Origin: Aureococcus anophagefferens | Taxonomy: Eukaryota > Sar > Pelagophyceae > Pelagomonadales > Pelagomonadaceae | Assembly: GCF_000186865.1 (NCBI RefSeq) | Contig: NW_008705569.1 | Location: 940,054 to 1,004,053, forward strand | DNA length: 64,000 nucleotides | Direction of reading: 5' to 3' | Shown: piece by piece, positions 1 to 9,300 of the stretch | Position numbering within the stretch: the first letter of the stretch is position 1 | Layout: each line of letters opens with the position of its first letter | Notes under the pieces: generated by a model | What the model saw: only the letters and a program-made list of their open reading frames with translations | The model's database searches: none | What the model was told of the DNA's origin: nothing | Program-made: the position numbers and the translations under genes

Positions 1-169
1 AGGCCCCCGGAGGGCCCCCCCCCCCCCCCCCCCCCGAAGGATGGTAACCGTGTGCCCCCCCCGCCCGGAAGCGCGAAGGATCGCGGGCGAAGTAACGAAC
101 TATGGTGCAGCGGCGCGCGGCGGTGGCGTGTGGACATGGGGGCGTGCGAGCGAGGTGGACGATGCGGCG

Positions 170-1316
170 CTAGTCGTAGAACTCGTCGTCGTCGTCGTAG
201 TCGTCGACGTCGCTGAAGATGGGCTTCTGCTCGAGCAGCAGCTCGAGCTCGGGCACGGGGTCGAACTCGACGTCGGAGAAGATCTTGCGGATGTTCGCGA
301 GGCGCATCTCCTCCATGTCGCGGATCACGAGGTCCGCCACGCGCAGCTCGTAGGCCGGCGACGCGCCCATGATGCCCACGGCGCGCATCTCCGCCTCGTG
401 CGCGGAGATGACGTCGTCGACGCTATCCGTGAACACGACGACGCGCGACGCCTGGCGCTCCAAGGACACCGCGGCCTGGAGGAAGGCCTGCTGCGCGCGG
501 TCCCGCTCGTCCTCGGCGGACACGAGGCGGTCGCCGAAGTAGCGCGTGAGGTTGAGCTGGTCGAGGCAGCCCTCGAGCATCTTCTCGGGAAGCTTGGAAA
601 CGACGGCGCAGGGCACGTTCTCGCGCTCCAGGTCCCGCAGCCAGACCTCGACGCCGTCCCGCGGCAAAATGTCCAGGTCGTCGAAGCGCTCGGCGACGAG
701 GGCGGCGTACCGGTCGCTGACCTGGCGCGCCTCGCCCCAGTCGCGCGTCCAGTGGAAGACGTCGTCGATCGCGACCTCGTTCCGGATGCCGGCCCGCAGC
801 ACGTAGGCGACGTCGCGCTCGCTCGGCGCCTCGTAGGAGAACTCGGCGGCCACGGCCGTCCAGGCGTCGACGAAGGTCGGCAGCACCTCGACGTCCGCGA
901 CGACGCCCTCGAGCTTGAAGACCGCGCCGTACGCGGCCTCCGGGTTCTGCTCGTAGAGCCGCTTCTGGAGGTAGTCGGGCTCGAAGAGGTCCTGGACCTC
1001 GTCGAGCAGGATCTCCGGGGCCTCCTTGAGCGACGCGATGCGCCGCCGCCGCCACTTGACGTCGTACCTGCGCGCGGAGAACGATGAGGCGGGCCGTCCG
1101 CGGTCGCGGGGGGTGCGCCGCGCCGCACGACTCGTCGTCGTCGTCGTCGTCGTAGCGGGCCCGGGGCGCCGACCGGGCGCCGTCCCGGCCCCGGAAGACC
1201 TTCGGCCGCCCGGCGGACGACTCCAGGTACATGGTCGGGTGCCTCGGGCCCGGCGGCGGCCGCGGCGGCGGGGAAGGCGCGAGGCAGACGGCCATCGTCG
1301 GCGCCAGCCACCGCAT
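170..1316 (-). CDS. HAD-fold protein with degenerate active site
   Basis: Two exons, 1316-1129 and 1067-170, give 361 aa; the 61-nt intron (1068-1128) has GTGCGG...GCGCAG ends and joins the frames as ES|YDVKW. The first 15 residues (MRWLAPTMAVCLAPS) look like a signal or organelle-targeting segment, followed by a Pro/Arg-rich stretch and an Asp run. The body resembles haloacid dehalogenase-like phosphatases: a motif-I-like FKLEGVVADVE near residue 113 and a good motif IV (VFTDSVDDVISA) with a following G-I-M-G. In active HADs motif I reads DxDGxxxD; here the nucleophile Asp is Lys and the second Asp is Glu, so phosphatase chemistry is doubtful. The tail is acidic (DDYDDDDEFYD). It is divergently transcribed from the gene at 1489, with 172 bp between the ATGs. 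Start and intron are inferred; family assignment is fairly secure. Confidence 0.75.
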
Positions 1317-1488
1317 GGCTCCGTGAACGTGCCGCGCGCGCGCGGGCGCGGCGGCGGAGGCGGGCGCGCGTGCGGCCCCGCGAACCTCGGCGTGCGGTCG
1401 GCGTCTCGCTGGCCCAGCTCGCAAGCGCTTGCGGGAGCTCCGCCGGAGCCATCGGCGCCAGCACCACCACCACCGTCGGCGCGCAGCG

Positions 1489-4198
1489 ATGGTGCGGCAG
1501 CGCAAGGGCAAGGCCAAGGCGCCGCCTTCGGCGACGTCTTCGGCGGCGAAGCCACCGCCGCCGCCACGGAAGCACGTCACCGCCGACGCCTGCGCGCCGC
1601 TCGTCATCGGGGCAGCCTTCCTGGTGCTCTACTGGCGGACCGCGAGCCCGTCCGTCGGCGGCGGCGACAGCGGCGAGCTGCTGAGCGAGGCCTGCGTCGG
1701 CGGCGTCGCGCACCCGCCCGGCTACGGCCTCTACCTCGCGGCGCTGGCCGCCGCGTTCCGGCTCTTCCCGGACCGGACCGCCGCGGCCGCGGGCGCGCTC
1801 TGCTCGGCCGCCGCGGGCGCCGTCGCCGCGGCCGCCGTCGCCGGCGCGGCGAGCGCCTGGGCGGCGCGCATGGGCCCGCGCGTGCGCGCGCACCGGGCGA
1901 CGGCGGCGCTCGTCGCCGGCGCGGGCTTCGGCTGCGCGCCGCTCTGCTGGGAGCGGGGCGGCACAAGAGAGCGACATTCCCAACTTCAAAGGCTCCGATC
2001 TCGGCCGTTTTCCACTCGTTTCGGCTGATCTTTGGACGAGCGATCATCTCTCGGGACGGCCTCGCAGCGTGGATGTGTTTTTCGTAACGCGCGCGCGCGG
2101 AACACTCACGTTGAAGCGACGTTGAATCACTCTTTTCCCGCCCAGGCTGGGAGTACGCGACGCACGCGGAGGTCTTCGCGCTCAACAACGCGCTCGTCGG
2201 CCTGGGGCTCTGGTGCGCGGCGCGCCTCGCCGACGACGGAAACGAGGCCGTCGCGTGCGCCGCCGCGGCGCTGGCGGGTCTGGCCGCGGCGCACCAGCAC
2301 GCCAGCTTGCTCACGGCCGCGCCGCTCGCGATGGCGGGCGCGTGCTGGCTCGAGCGCCCGCGGCGGCTGTTGCCGCGGTGCGCGATCGTCGCCCTCGCCG
2401 CCTTCGTCCCCTTTGGGGCGCTGGAGCTGCGGCGGCGGTCCTTCGCGGCGACCGCGGGGTCCTGGGGCGACCTCACGACCGCCGCGGGTTTGTGGCGCCA
2501 CGCGTCGCGCGCGGAGTACGGCACGTTCCGGCTCGGCGCCGGCCGCGATTCGACGAACGACGCCTGGCGGCGCGCCGGGGCCTACCTGGAGTGGACGGCG
2601 GCGCAGCAGGGCGGGTCGAGGGTCGGACTGCTGCTCGCGGCGTTGGGCGCCGGCGCGGGCCTCGCGCTCGAGCGGCGCTTCGCGGCGGCCGTCGTCGGGG
2701 CCTGGGCCTTCTACGTCGCCGCCTGGCACGGCGTCTGGTCGAACCTGCCCATCTTCGGCGGCAACGCCATGGCCTACGAGGTCCACGCCAGGGCAGGACA
2801 AGAGAGCGAAATTCCCAACTTCAAAGGCTCCTCTCTCGGCCGTTTTCCACTCGTTTCGGCTGATTTTTGGACGAGCGATCATCTCTTGGAGCGCTCTCGA
2901 AGCGGGGATGCTTTTTCCGGAACGCGCGCGCGCGGAACACTCACGTTGAAGCGACGTTGAATCACTCTTGTCCTGCCCAGGTCCACGCGCGGTTCTGGAT
3001 GCAGCCCCACGCGCTCGTCTGCTGCGCCGCGGGCGCGGGCGCGGCGGCCGTGCTCGCCCTCGTCGACGGCGCGCTGGCCACCACGCTGGCGCTCCTCGGC
3101 CCGAAGCCCGCGGGGACGGCCGTGCGGGGCGTCGCCCTGGCCGTCGCGTCCATCGTCGCGCTCGGGAGGATAGAAACGCTCTACCCGGCGCACGACTTCG
3201 GCCGCGACGGCCTCGCCATGAAGGCTCACGGCCTCGCCGTGCTCAACGGGCTGCCGGCACACTCGTTGCTCCTGAGCCACAGCGACCTCCACTGGAACCC
3301 GTCGCGCTACCTCCGGACGTGCGAGCACAGGCGGCCCGACGTGGAGCACTGCTCCCTCCAGCTCCTGCCCTACCCCTGGTTCGCGCGGCAGAAGCGCGCC
3401 TACGGCAACATGAGCTGGCCCGACGTGCCGCCGCGGCCGTCGACGGACGTGACCGCGGACGCCTACGAGGTCATGCTCGCCGATGCGATTACCGCGAACC
3501 TCGGCGGCTTCCCCGGCGGCGTCTACGTGGACCTCCACGGCGTCTACGAGCCGCGCATCGGGTCCCTGGGCCGCTGGCGCGGCTTCGCCCTCGTGCCCTG
3601 GGGCGTCAACTTTCGCGCGGTGCCCGAGGCCGCCGTCGCGGCCGACTTTTTCCCGTGGGTCGACGCGGCGCTCGCGCAGATCGACGTGCTCCGGGCGACG
3701 TGGGCGCCCTTGGGCGGGCCGCCGGCGGCGGCGCGCTTCCGCCGGGGCACCTGGGAGCACGCCGCGCGGTCGGCCTACAACGACGCGCACTACCAGCTCG
3801 GCCTCTTCTGCCTCACCGCGGCGCAGGAGCTCCGCCAAGGGCTCGAGGCGCCGCGGTTCCCGAACTACCTGCGCCTCCTGCGCAACGCCTGCGTCCTCAT
3901 CTCCCAGGCCGCCGACGACGCCGGCGCGCTGAGCTCGCCCGAGCGGGACGTCGTCAAGAACGCCGCGCTTGCGGCCGTGTCGCTCCACGGGGCCCTCGCG
4001 GCCGGCGGCGGCCTCGTCGGCCGCGTGCCCTTCGGCGACGGCGACCTCGGCCCGCCGGACGCCGGCGAGCTCGCCGTCGTCGCCGTCGACGCGTCCGCGC
4101 GCGCCGCGGCGTTCCTCGGGGCCCACGGCGCGGGCGACCCGGACGCGGCCGTCTTCGAGGACTTCCTCCGCAAGGTCGCGCCCCGACCCGGTGCGTAA
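1489..4198 (+). CDS. TMEM260-like protein O-mannosyltransferase (DUF2723)
   Basis: Three exons (1489-1945, 2146-2780, 2981-4198) give 769 aa. Both introns are 200-nt introners and splice exactly in frame. The N-terminus after a basic leader has a membrane segment (LVIGAAFLVLYW), then the family signature GGDSGELL...GVAHPPGYGLY; after intron 1 comes EVFALNNAL and AAHQHA, and exon 3 has DLHWNPSRYLRTCEHRRPD. These match TMEM260/DUF2723 multi-pass ER glycosyltransferases, which attach mannose to extracellular domains. Intron 1 uses a GC donor, intron 2 a GT donor. An in-frame upstream ATG at 1429 is possible but adds only a His/Arg-rich stretch. The stop codon lies in a 40-bp tandem duplication. 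Function is from family knowledge, not tested. Confidence 0.85.
1954..2145 (+). mobile_element. Introner family 1 (192 bp) in TMEM260-like gene
   Basis: Flanked by perfect 8-bp TSDs GCTGGGAG (1946-1953 and 2146-2153). Ends are CGGGGCGG... and ...CCCGCCCAG. The intron runs 1946-2145: the GC of the left TSD is the donor and the element's final AG the acceptor. Splicing restores ...PLCWEYATHAEVF. Confidence 0.9.
2789..2980 (+). mobile_element. Introner family 1 (192 bp) in TMEM260-like gene
   Basis: Perfect TSDs GTCCACGC (2781-2788, 2981-2988). Left end CAGGGCAGGACAAGAG, right end CTCTTGTCCTGCCCAG: an inverted repeat differing only at position 2. The intron is 2781-2980 with a GT donor from the TSD. 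It is about 90 percent identical by eye to the copies at 1954 and 14613. Confidence 0.93.
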
Positions 4199-4253
4199 GA
4201 CGCGTGCGCCTTGGGTCGCGCCCCGGCCCGGTGCGTAAGACGAGTGCGCCTTA
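4174..4253 (+). repeat. 40-bp tandem duplication spanning a stop codon
   Basis: Two 40-bp units (4174-4213 and 4214-4253) differ at three positions. Each carries the CGGTGCGTAAGAC segment that contains the TAA stop of the TMEM260-like gene, so a second in-register stop follows the first. Confidence 0.9.
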
Positions 4254-4343
4254 GGCGTATGATCGGAAGTGGGGGCGGGATGGTTTTGAGGGGGTGCGGG
4301 GAAACTAGGGGCGGCGCCGGGCGGCGCCGCGGCGCGCGGCGCC

Positions 4344-6983
4344 TCACGCGGACTTCAGTTGCCGGCGCGTGCCGAAGTCGTCGTCGTCGTCCGTCGCGCT
4401 GGTGCCCCAGCGCACGCCGCTCCAGGTGCCGTCGCTGCTGTCGTTCGAGTCGCAGTCGTTCATGAACGCGAGGTACTTGAACTCCGTGCCGGCGTCGTAG
4501 TAGTCGCCGAGGCTGATCTCGAAGCACTCCGTGCCCGACTCGTAGGTGTCGAAGTCGGTGTTCCAGTAGCTGTAGCTGTCCGACACGCTCTGCGTGCCCG
4601 AGATCACGAAGTTCGTCACGTAGGTGTAGGAGCCGAGGTCCGCCTCGGTCTCGACGGGCGCGATCGCGTAGATCTCGCACTCGTTGACCTGCGTGAAGCA
4701 GAAGCTCAGCGAGCTCGACGACGTGACCGTGTGGGGCTCCTCGAGCTCGAAGGCCTTCCACGTGTTCTCCGCGAACAGGAGGTTGCAGCCGTCGTTGGCG
4801 AAGCTGTAGTCGTCGTCCGCGTTCTGCGAGCTGCCGCCCCAGTCGATCGCCGTGAGCTCGTTGAACTTGAGGCTGTCGTCGCAGACGGCGTCGACGTCGC
4901 ATTTGCTGTAGACGCCGTTCGCGATGGCGATGCCCGTGAAGCCCGACGTGTAGCCCGCGGAGAAGTCGATGCCCGTGATCTGGCAGGGCCACGTCACGGT
5001 CCCGTAGTACGAGGGCGTGAGCGAGTCCGAGTAGCGGCTGCCCGAGAGGTCGAGCTCCTGCGTGACCTCGTTGGTCGTCTGGGACCGCACCTGGAAGAAG
5101 ACCCCGGAGCCGAGGTAGTAGTAGCAGTTGGCGTACTGCGCGAAGCCCGAGATGTACTCGGTCGTGACGTCGATGCTGAACGTCTCCTGGGGCGTCGACG
5201 AGTAGCTCGCGCCGTAGGTGTCGATGTCGCCGTCCTTGTTGTAGATCTTGACGCTGTCGACGCAGTTGCCGAAGTCCCAGCCCTTGATCTCGTAGATCTC
5301 GCCGAAGCCGCCCTGGCTGGGCACGGCCGTCGGCGAGGGGATCGGCTTCTCGCTCGGCTGCCCCGTCGGCGCCGGGACGGCGCCCGTCGCCGTCGTCGGG
5401 CCGGGGGTGCCGGCCTCGCACTCGGAGCCGGCGGATCCGTCGCAGTAGCCGCAGTCCTGCTGCCACTTCCAGCACACCGTCGTCGGCGAGGACGTCGGCG
5501 TGTCCGTCGGCGTCGGCGTCGGCGCGAAGCTCGGCTCCGGCGACGGCGCGAAGCTCGGCTCCGCGGACGGGAGGCTCGAGGGGAGGCCCGTGGGCGCGGG
5601 CGACGGCTCGGGCGTGGGGATGTCCGTGGGCGTGGGCGTCGGGACGGGCGTGGGTTTGGGCGCCGGGACGGGCGTCGGGTTGCTCGTGGGCAGCGGCGTG
5701 GGGTGGTGCGTCGGCTTGGGCGTGGGCACGTAGGACGGCGCCGACGACGGGGCGAAGGACGGCTTCCCCGTCGGCGCGAGGGACGGGTGGCTCGTCGGCA
5801 CGGGCGTCGGCGCGGCCGTCGGCGACGCGTAGCCCTCGACGGTGATGAAGCGCGAGTTCTGGAGCCCGGCGACCTCGTACGTGGGGCCGCCGCCCGTGTC
5901 GCCGCGCCAGACGCCCGTGGCGTCCGTCCAGAAGAGGAGGTTCTGGGACCCGTCGACGGCGACGCCCTTGGGCGTGTCGAGGTCCTCGTAGAGCGCCCAG
6001 TACGCGTCGACGGCGACGGTGCTCGCGACGAGGATCACGTTGTTGGCGGTGAAATAGAGGTTGCCGTTGACGCTGTCGACGTCGAGGGCGCGGAACTCGA
6101 CGTCCCCAAAGCCGCTCCCGTCGACGACCTGCACCTTGTCCGAGCCGTCGGTGTCGATCTCGTAGATGCCCGCCGTGGAGCACGACACGAAGAGGTTGCC
6201 GCCGCGCTCGCTGACGGCGACGTCGACGGGCTTCGAGAAGTCCGCCACTTCCTCGTAGGTCGTGCCGTCGTTCTCGTGCATGTCGGCGGAGTAGAGCTTG
6301 CCGCGGACCGTGTCGGTCCAGTAGACCTTCCCCAGGGCCTCGTAGAGATCGATGCCGGCGATGTCCGACGAGTTGCTGACGCTCTGGTCGCCGTAGCAGA
6401 CGACGAGCTCGACGAGGGAGCCGTCGACCGCCGCCTTGACGATGCACGAGTTGTAGTCGAAGTCCACCTCGTCGTCGCCGACGTTGGCGCCAAAGTAGAC
6501 GAACGTACTGTTCTTCGTGACGGCGATGCCGTTCGCGGTGCCGAGCGTGTTCACGAGGACCGTCGCCAAGTAGCCGGCGTCGTCCTGGTCCGTCATCCAC
6601 ACGTAGGCGTCCTCGGGGCTGTCGCCGCCGCTGTAGGCGCCGTCGGTCCAGAAGATGTCCCAGTCGCGCGTCTGCGTCGGCGCGGCCGTGGTCGAGTCGA
6701 ACTCGACCTCCCAGTCCTTGGTGCGCAGCTCCTTCAAGGAGGCCTCGACCTCGGAGCAGGACGCGAGCTCGGAGAGCGCCGACGGCGCCTCGAGCGCCGC
6801 CCCCGCTTTGTACAGAGCCATGGCGGCGCCCCGGCCCGCGGACTGGCCCGCGGCCGTGGACGTCAGCGCGAAGGCGCCGAGGACCGCGGACGCGGCGACG
6901 GCGATGGTCGTGTTCCGGAGCCCCCGCGACGGCGCCGGCCCCTCCGCGGGCTCGTCGATCGCCTCGTACGCGTGGGCGCCCAT
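4344..6983 (-). CDS. Membrane-anchored beta-propeller / mucin-linker protein
   Basis: Single exon, 879 aa from the ATG at 6983 (MGAHAYEAIDEPAEG). An uncharged segment (IAVAASAVLGAFALTSTAAG) near residues 20-45 suits a signal anchor. Residues about 108-380 have repeated short motifs (IFWTDGAY, VYWTDTVRGKLYSAD, KPVDVAVSERGGNLFVS, LLFWTDATGVWRG) typical of YWTD/NHL six-blade propellers. Residues about 384-500 are P-T-S-A-P-rich mucin-like repeats, then a Cys cluster CW-x6-CGYCDG-x4-EC, then an unassigned C-terminal domain (about 558-879) rich in Tyr, Ser and Asp and ending RRQLKSA. The N-terminus, propeller and Cys cluster are shared with the giant protein at 38866-52851, so the two are paralogues. 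Probably a cell-surface or matrix protein; substrate unknown. It diverges from the PP2C gene 151 bp away. Confidence 0.8.
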   Translation of the reverse strand: MGAHAYEAIDEPAEGPAPSRGLRNTTIAVAASAVLGAFALTSTAAGQSAGRGAAMALYKAGAALEAPSALSELASCSEVEASLKELRTKDWEVEFDSTTAAPTQTRDWDIFWTDGAYSGGDSPEDAYVWMTDQDDAGYLATVLVNTLGTANGIAVTKNSTFVYFGANVGDDEVDFDYNSCIVKAAVDGSLVELVVCYGDQSVSNSSDIAGIDLYEALGKVYWTDTVRGKLYSADMHENDGTTYEEVADFSKPVDVAVSERGGNLFVSCSTAGIYEIDTDGSDKVQVVDGSGFGDVEFRALDVDSVNGNLYFTANNVILVASTVAVDAYWALYEDLDTPKGVAVDGSQNLLFWTDATGVWRGDTGGGPTYEVAGLQNSRFITVEGYASPTAAPTPVPTSHPSLAPTGKPSFAPSSAPSYVPTPKPTHHPTPLPTSNPTPVPAPKPTPVPTPTPTDIPTPEPSPAPTGLPSSLPSAEPSFAPSPEPSFAPTPTPTDTPTSSPTTVCWKWQQDCGYCDGSAGSECEAGTPGPTTATGAVPAPTGQPSEKPIPSPTAVPSQGGFGEIYEIKGWDFGNCVDSVKIYNKDGDIDTYGASYSSTPQETFSIDVTTEYISGFAQYANCYYYLGSGVFFQVRSQTTNEVTQELDLSGSRYSDSLTPSYYGTVTWPCQITGIDFSAGYTSGFTGIAIANGVYSKCDVDAVCDDSLKFNELTAIDWGGSSQNADDDYSFANDGCNLLFAENTWKAFELEEPHTVTSSSSLSFCFTQVNECEIYAIAPVETEADLGSYTYVTNFVISGTQSVSDSYSYWNTDFDTYESGTECFEISLGDYYDAGTEFKYLAFMNDCDSNDSSDGTWSGVRWGTSATDDDDDFGTRRQLKSA

Positions 6984-7134
6984 GGTGGAGAGGCTGCCCT
7001 CGACCACCGCGAGCTGTCTCCCGGTCGTGCGGCCTCCAAATGCCTATGGCTCGTTTGGATGAGCGGATACCGATCCCCGCCAGGCGGATGTTGCTCCCGC
7101 TAGTTGCACGGCGTAGAGCCTTTACCTGACGACC

Positions 7135-8985
7135 ATGGTCGCGCCGCAGCCCCCGCAGCGGTCCGCGAGCAGCCGGTCCCGCGCCCGGCCGAGCCCGAAC
7201 GCGCGGCGCATCTCGCTCCTCGAGCCCGGCAGCGACGGCGAGGACGAGGTCGCCGCGTCGGAGACCTTCGTGCAGGCCGACGAGATCCACGTGCCGCGCT
7301 GGGCCCTGTCGGCGCGACGCCGCGTCCCGCTTTTGTGACGCTGATTGCGTGACTCGTCGGCCCCACGCAGCCCTTCCCCTCGACGATCGCGTCGACCTTC
7401 TCCTGCCACGGCCTGCGCCCGTCCCGGCGCGGAGCTGCGTGGAAGTCAACCGCTGGTTTGGGACGTCCCGACCAAACTTTGAAGATTTGATTTGCACACA
7501 GGCGCGTCGCCGGCGGCCGCGCCAAGGTCAACCAGGACCGGGGCTGCGTCGTCCAGCCCTACGGCGGCGACCGCAAGTGCGCGCTCTTCGCCGTCTTCGA
7601 CGGCCACGGCTCCCGCGGCGAGGTCGTCGCGCAGTTCTGCATGAACTTCGTCAAGGAGCGGCGAGCAAGCTGTGTGGGAAGTTGAACTTCAATGTGGAAG
7701 CCCGAACTTCGATGTGGAAGCCCGAACTTCGATGTGGAAGCCCGAACTTCGATGTGGAAGCCCGAACTTCGATGTGGAAGCCCGAACTTCGATGTGGAAG
7801 CCCGAACTTCGATGTGGAAGCCCTCTGGTCCGAGCGGCGCGCGAACCATAGAGTACTGGTCGAGCGGCGCGCGAACCGTAGAGCGCGGGGGAGCTCCGCG
7901 GCCCGGAGCGTCGCGCGTCAGGCTCGCGGCGCACCCGACGTTCGCGTCGGACCTGGAGCGCGCGCTCGTCGACACCTTCGAGGCCTGCGACGCGGCCATG
8001 GACGCGCGCTGGGCCGCCGAGGAGAAGCCGCCCCACGTGTCCTCGGGGACGACAGCCGTCGTCGCCGTTCTCCGGGGGAATTCGCTCGTGGTGGCGTCGG
8101 TGGGCGACTCGCGGTGCGTCGTGGCGACGTCCGACGGCGACGACCTGTCGGGCATCTCGCTGACGACGGACCACGACCCGTCGCTGCCCGTGGAGAAGGC
8201 GCGCATCACGGCCGCGGGCGGCTACGTCGTCGACGGCCGCGTGTTCCTCGACGCGGACGGCACGCAGCTGGGCCTCGCCATGTCGCGGTCCCTCGGCGAC
8301 CGGCGGCTCAAGGCCGCGGGCGTCGTGTCGACGCCGACGCTCCAGACGCGCGACGTCAAGGGCGACGCGTACGTCGTGCTCGCGACGGACGGCATCTGGC
8401 AGGTGCTCGGCGTCGACGCCGTGGCGCGCGCGCTCGAGGGCGACGAGGCCGACGCGGAGTGCGAGGCGGGGCGGGAAACGGGCGCGAACTTCCCAAGGCT
8501 CCTCTCTCGGCCGTGTTCCACTCGTTTCGGCTGATTCTTGGACGAGCGATCATCCCTCGGAGCGCTCTCGAAGCGTGGATCCTTTCTCTGGAATCATCGC
8601 GCGCGGAACACTCACGTTGAAGCGACGTTGAATCGCCCGTTTCCCGCCCAGGTACTCGTGCAAGAACCTCATCATCGAGGCGACGGCGCTCTGGGGCCTG
8701 GAGGTGTCCGACTACCGCGACGACATCACGTGCATGGTGCGTTTTCCGCGACGGAACCGACGCCCCCTCGCCCGCGCGGGAGCCGACGCCCTCGCGCGTC
8801 CCCAGAACCGCCCGCGCGTCGCCGCCGGCCGGCCGCGCCGCCTCGCATACTCCCTCCCGCGACCGCGCCGCGCCGCGCAGGTCGTCAAGTGCAACCCGCT
8901 GACGCTGACGGACGTCCAGGCGTCCTACGTGTCCGTCGCCGCGGTGCGCAAGCACCCCGTCAAGGAGCGCGCGCCGGAGCAATGA
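7135..8985 (+). CDS. PP2C-family Ser/Thr protein phosphatase
   Basis: Six exons (7135-7323, 7371-7426, 7502-7660, 7922-8458, 8652-8736, 8881-8985) give 376 aa. Spliced motifs in order are AKVNQDRGC, FAVFDGHGSRGE, SGTTAVVAVLRG, VASVGDSRCV, DHDPSLPVEKARI, GLAMSRSLGD, VLATDGIWQVL and SDYRDDITCMVV, the canonical Mn/Mg-binding PPM/PP2C order with the metal-binding aspartates present. Introns: 7324-7370 (tentative), 7427-7501 (67-bp introner, GC donor), 7661-7921 (GC donor, carries a 20-bp satellite and an introner-like left end), 8459-8651 (introner family 1), and an ordinary 8737-8880. Each join keeps the family alignment continuous. The first intron and N-terminus are least certain. Targets are unknown. 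Confidence 0.85.
7435..7501 (+). mobile_element. Miniature introner family 2 (67 bp)
   Basis: Left end CTGCGTGGAAGTCAACCGC and right end GATTTGATTTGCACACAG match the two ends of the longer family-2 copies (16905, 31490, 35702), with the middle missing. TSDs are GCGCGGAG (7427-7434) and GCGCGTCG (7502-7509), 6 of 8 identical. Spliced as a 75-nt GC-AG intron giving PSRRVAGGRAKVNQDR. Confidence 0.75.
7661..7921 (+). other. GC-AG intron with decayed introner end and satellite
   Basis: Needed to join FVKER to LAAHPTFASDL in the PP2C. It starts GCGAGCAAG, then CTGTGTGGGAAGTTGAAC, which resembles the family-2 introner left end, then the 20-bp array, then a direct repeat around GAGCGGCGCGCGAACC, and ends in CAG. 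No matching TSD is visible (GCGAGCAA versus GCTCGCGG). Confidence 0.65.
7681..7820 (+). repeat. 20-bp tandem array inside an intron (7 units)
   Basis: Unit CCCGAACTTCGATGTGGAAG repeats perfectly six times (7701-7820) after one diverged unit (7681-7700). The unit resembles the reverse complement of a family-2 introner right terminus (CCCGACTTCAATGTG), so it may be an expansion of introner sequence. Confidence 0.9.
8467..8651 (+). mobile_element. Introner family 1 (185 bp) in PP2C gene
   Basis: Left end CGGGGCGGGAAACGGGCG and right end CGCCCGTTTCCCGCCCAG form an 18-bp inverted repeat mismatched only at position 2. Flanks GTGCGAGG (8459-8466) and GTACTCGT (8652-8659) share 4 of 8 bases, suggesting an older insertion. 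The intron 8459-8651 restores DAE|YSCKN. Confidence 0.8.
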
Positions 8986-9071
8986 GTTTGTGGTTACACC
9001 AAAAAAAACACCACACCGTCCAGAAACCTGTCCAGAGAAGCAAAAAGAGAAGTAGGGATGCTTAGAAAAGG

Positions 9072-9080
9072 CAAAAAAAA
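9072..9080 (-). terminator. Pol III T-run after 5S rRNA
   Basis: A run of A on the plus strand reads as T's immediately after the 3' end of the minus-strand 5S gene. Confidence 0.7.
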
Positions 9081-9198
9081 ACGAGCAACACTCGGGATTC
9101 CAACGTGGTCACCCACCGTAGTACTAACCAAGCTCGATCCGGCTTAACTTCGCTGAGCTGACGGGAAGCGGTGCTCTCCGAATGATATGGTCGCTCGT
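9081..9198 (-). rRNA. 5S ribosomal RNA
   Basis: On the minus strand the 118-nt sequence contains conserved 5S landmarks: ACCATATCATTC near the 5' end, CACCGCTTCCCGTC, GCGAAGTTAAGC, and GGTTAGTACTACGGTGGGTG followed by GACCACGTTGGAATCCC. The 5' ACGAGCGAC pairs with the 3' GTTGCTCGT as helix I. A T-run follows. This is the component of the large ribosomal subunit, here lying alone between protein-coding genes rather than in an array in this window. Confidence 0.93.
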
Positions 9199-9221
9199 GG
9201 AAGTCGAAGGGTGTTTTTTCC

Positions 9222-9230
9222 TATATAAAT
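9222..9230. promoter_or_regulatory. TATA-like element near 5S start
   Basis: TATATAAAT lies 24-32 bp upstream of the 5S 5' end (minus strand), a position where external TATA boxes of 5S genes occur in some eukaryotes. It also lies 71 bp before the ATG of the plus-strand SET gene, so its target is ambiguous. Confidence 0.45.
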
Positions 9231-9300
9231 CGTGCAGCAGAAATGGGTTCGGATCTGGCCGTCTTGGGCACAACTCAGACATGGCCCTCCCGCACCGCCG

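Noticed and set aside
3865..7497. A 1210-codon antisense frame spanning two genes
   Set aside because: It is the out-of-frame shadow of the propeller/mucin gene and crosses the PP2C start; no domains.
7681..7820. CRISPR-like array
   Set aside because: The 20-bp units are directly abutting with no spacers, inside an intron of a eukaryotic gene.
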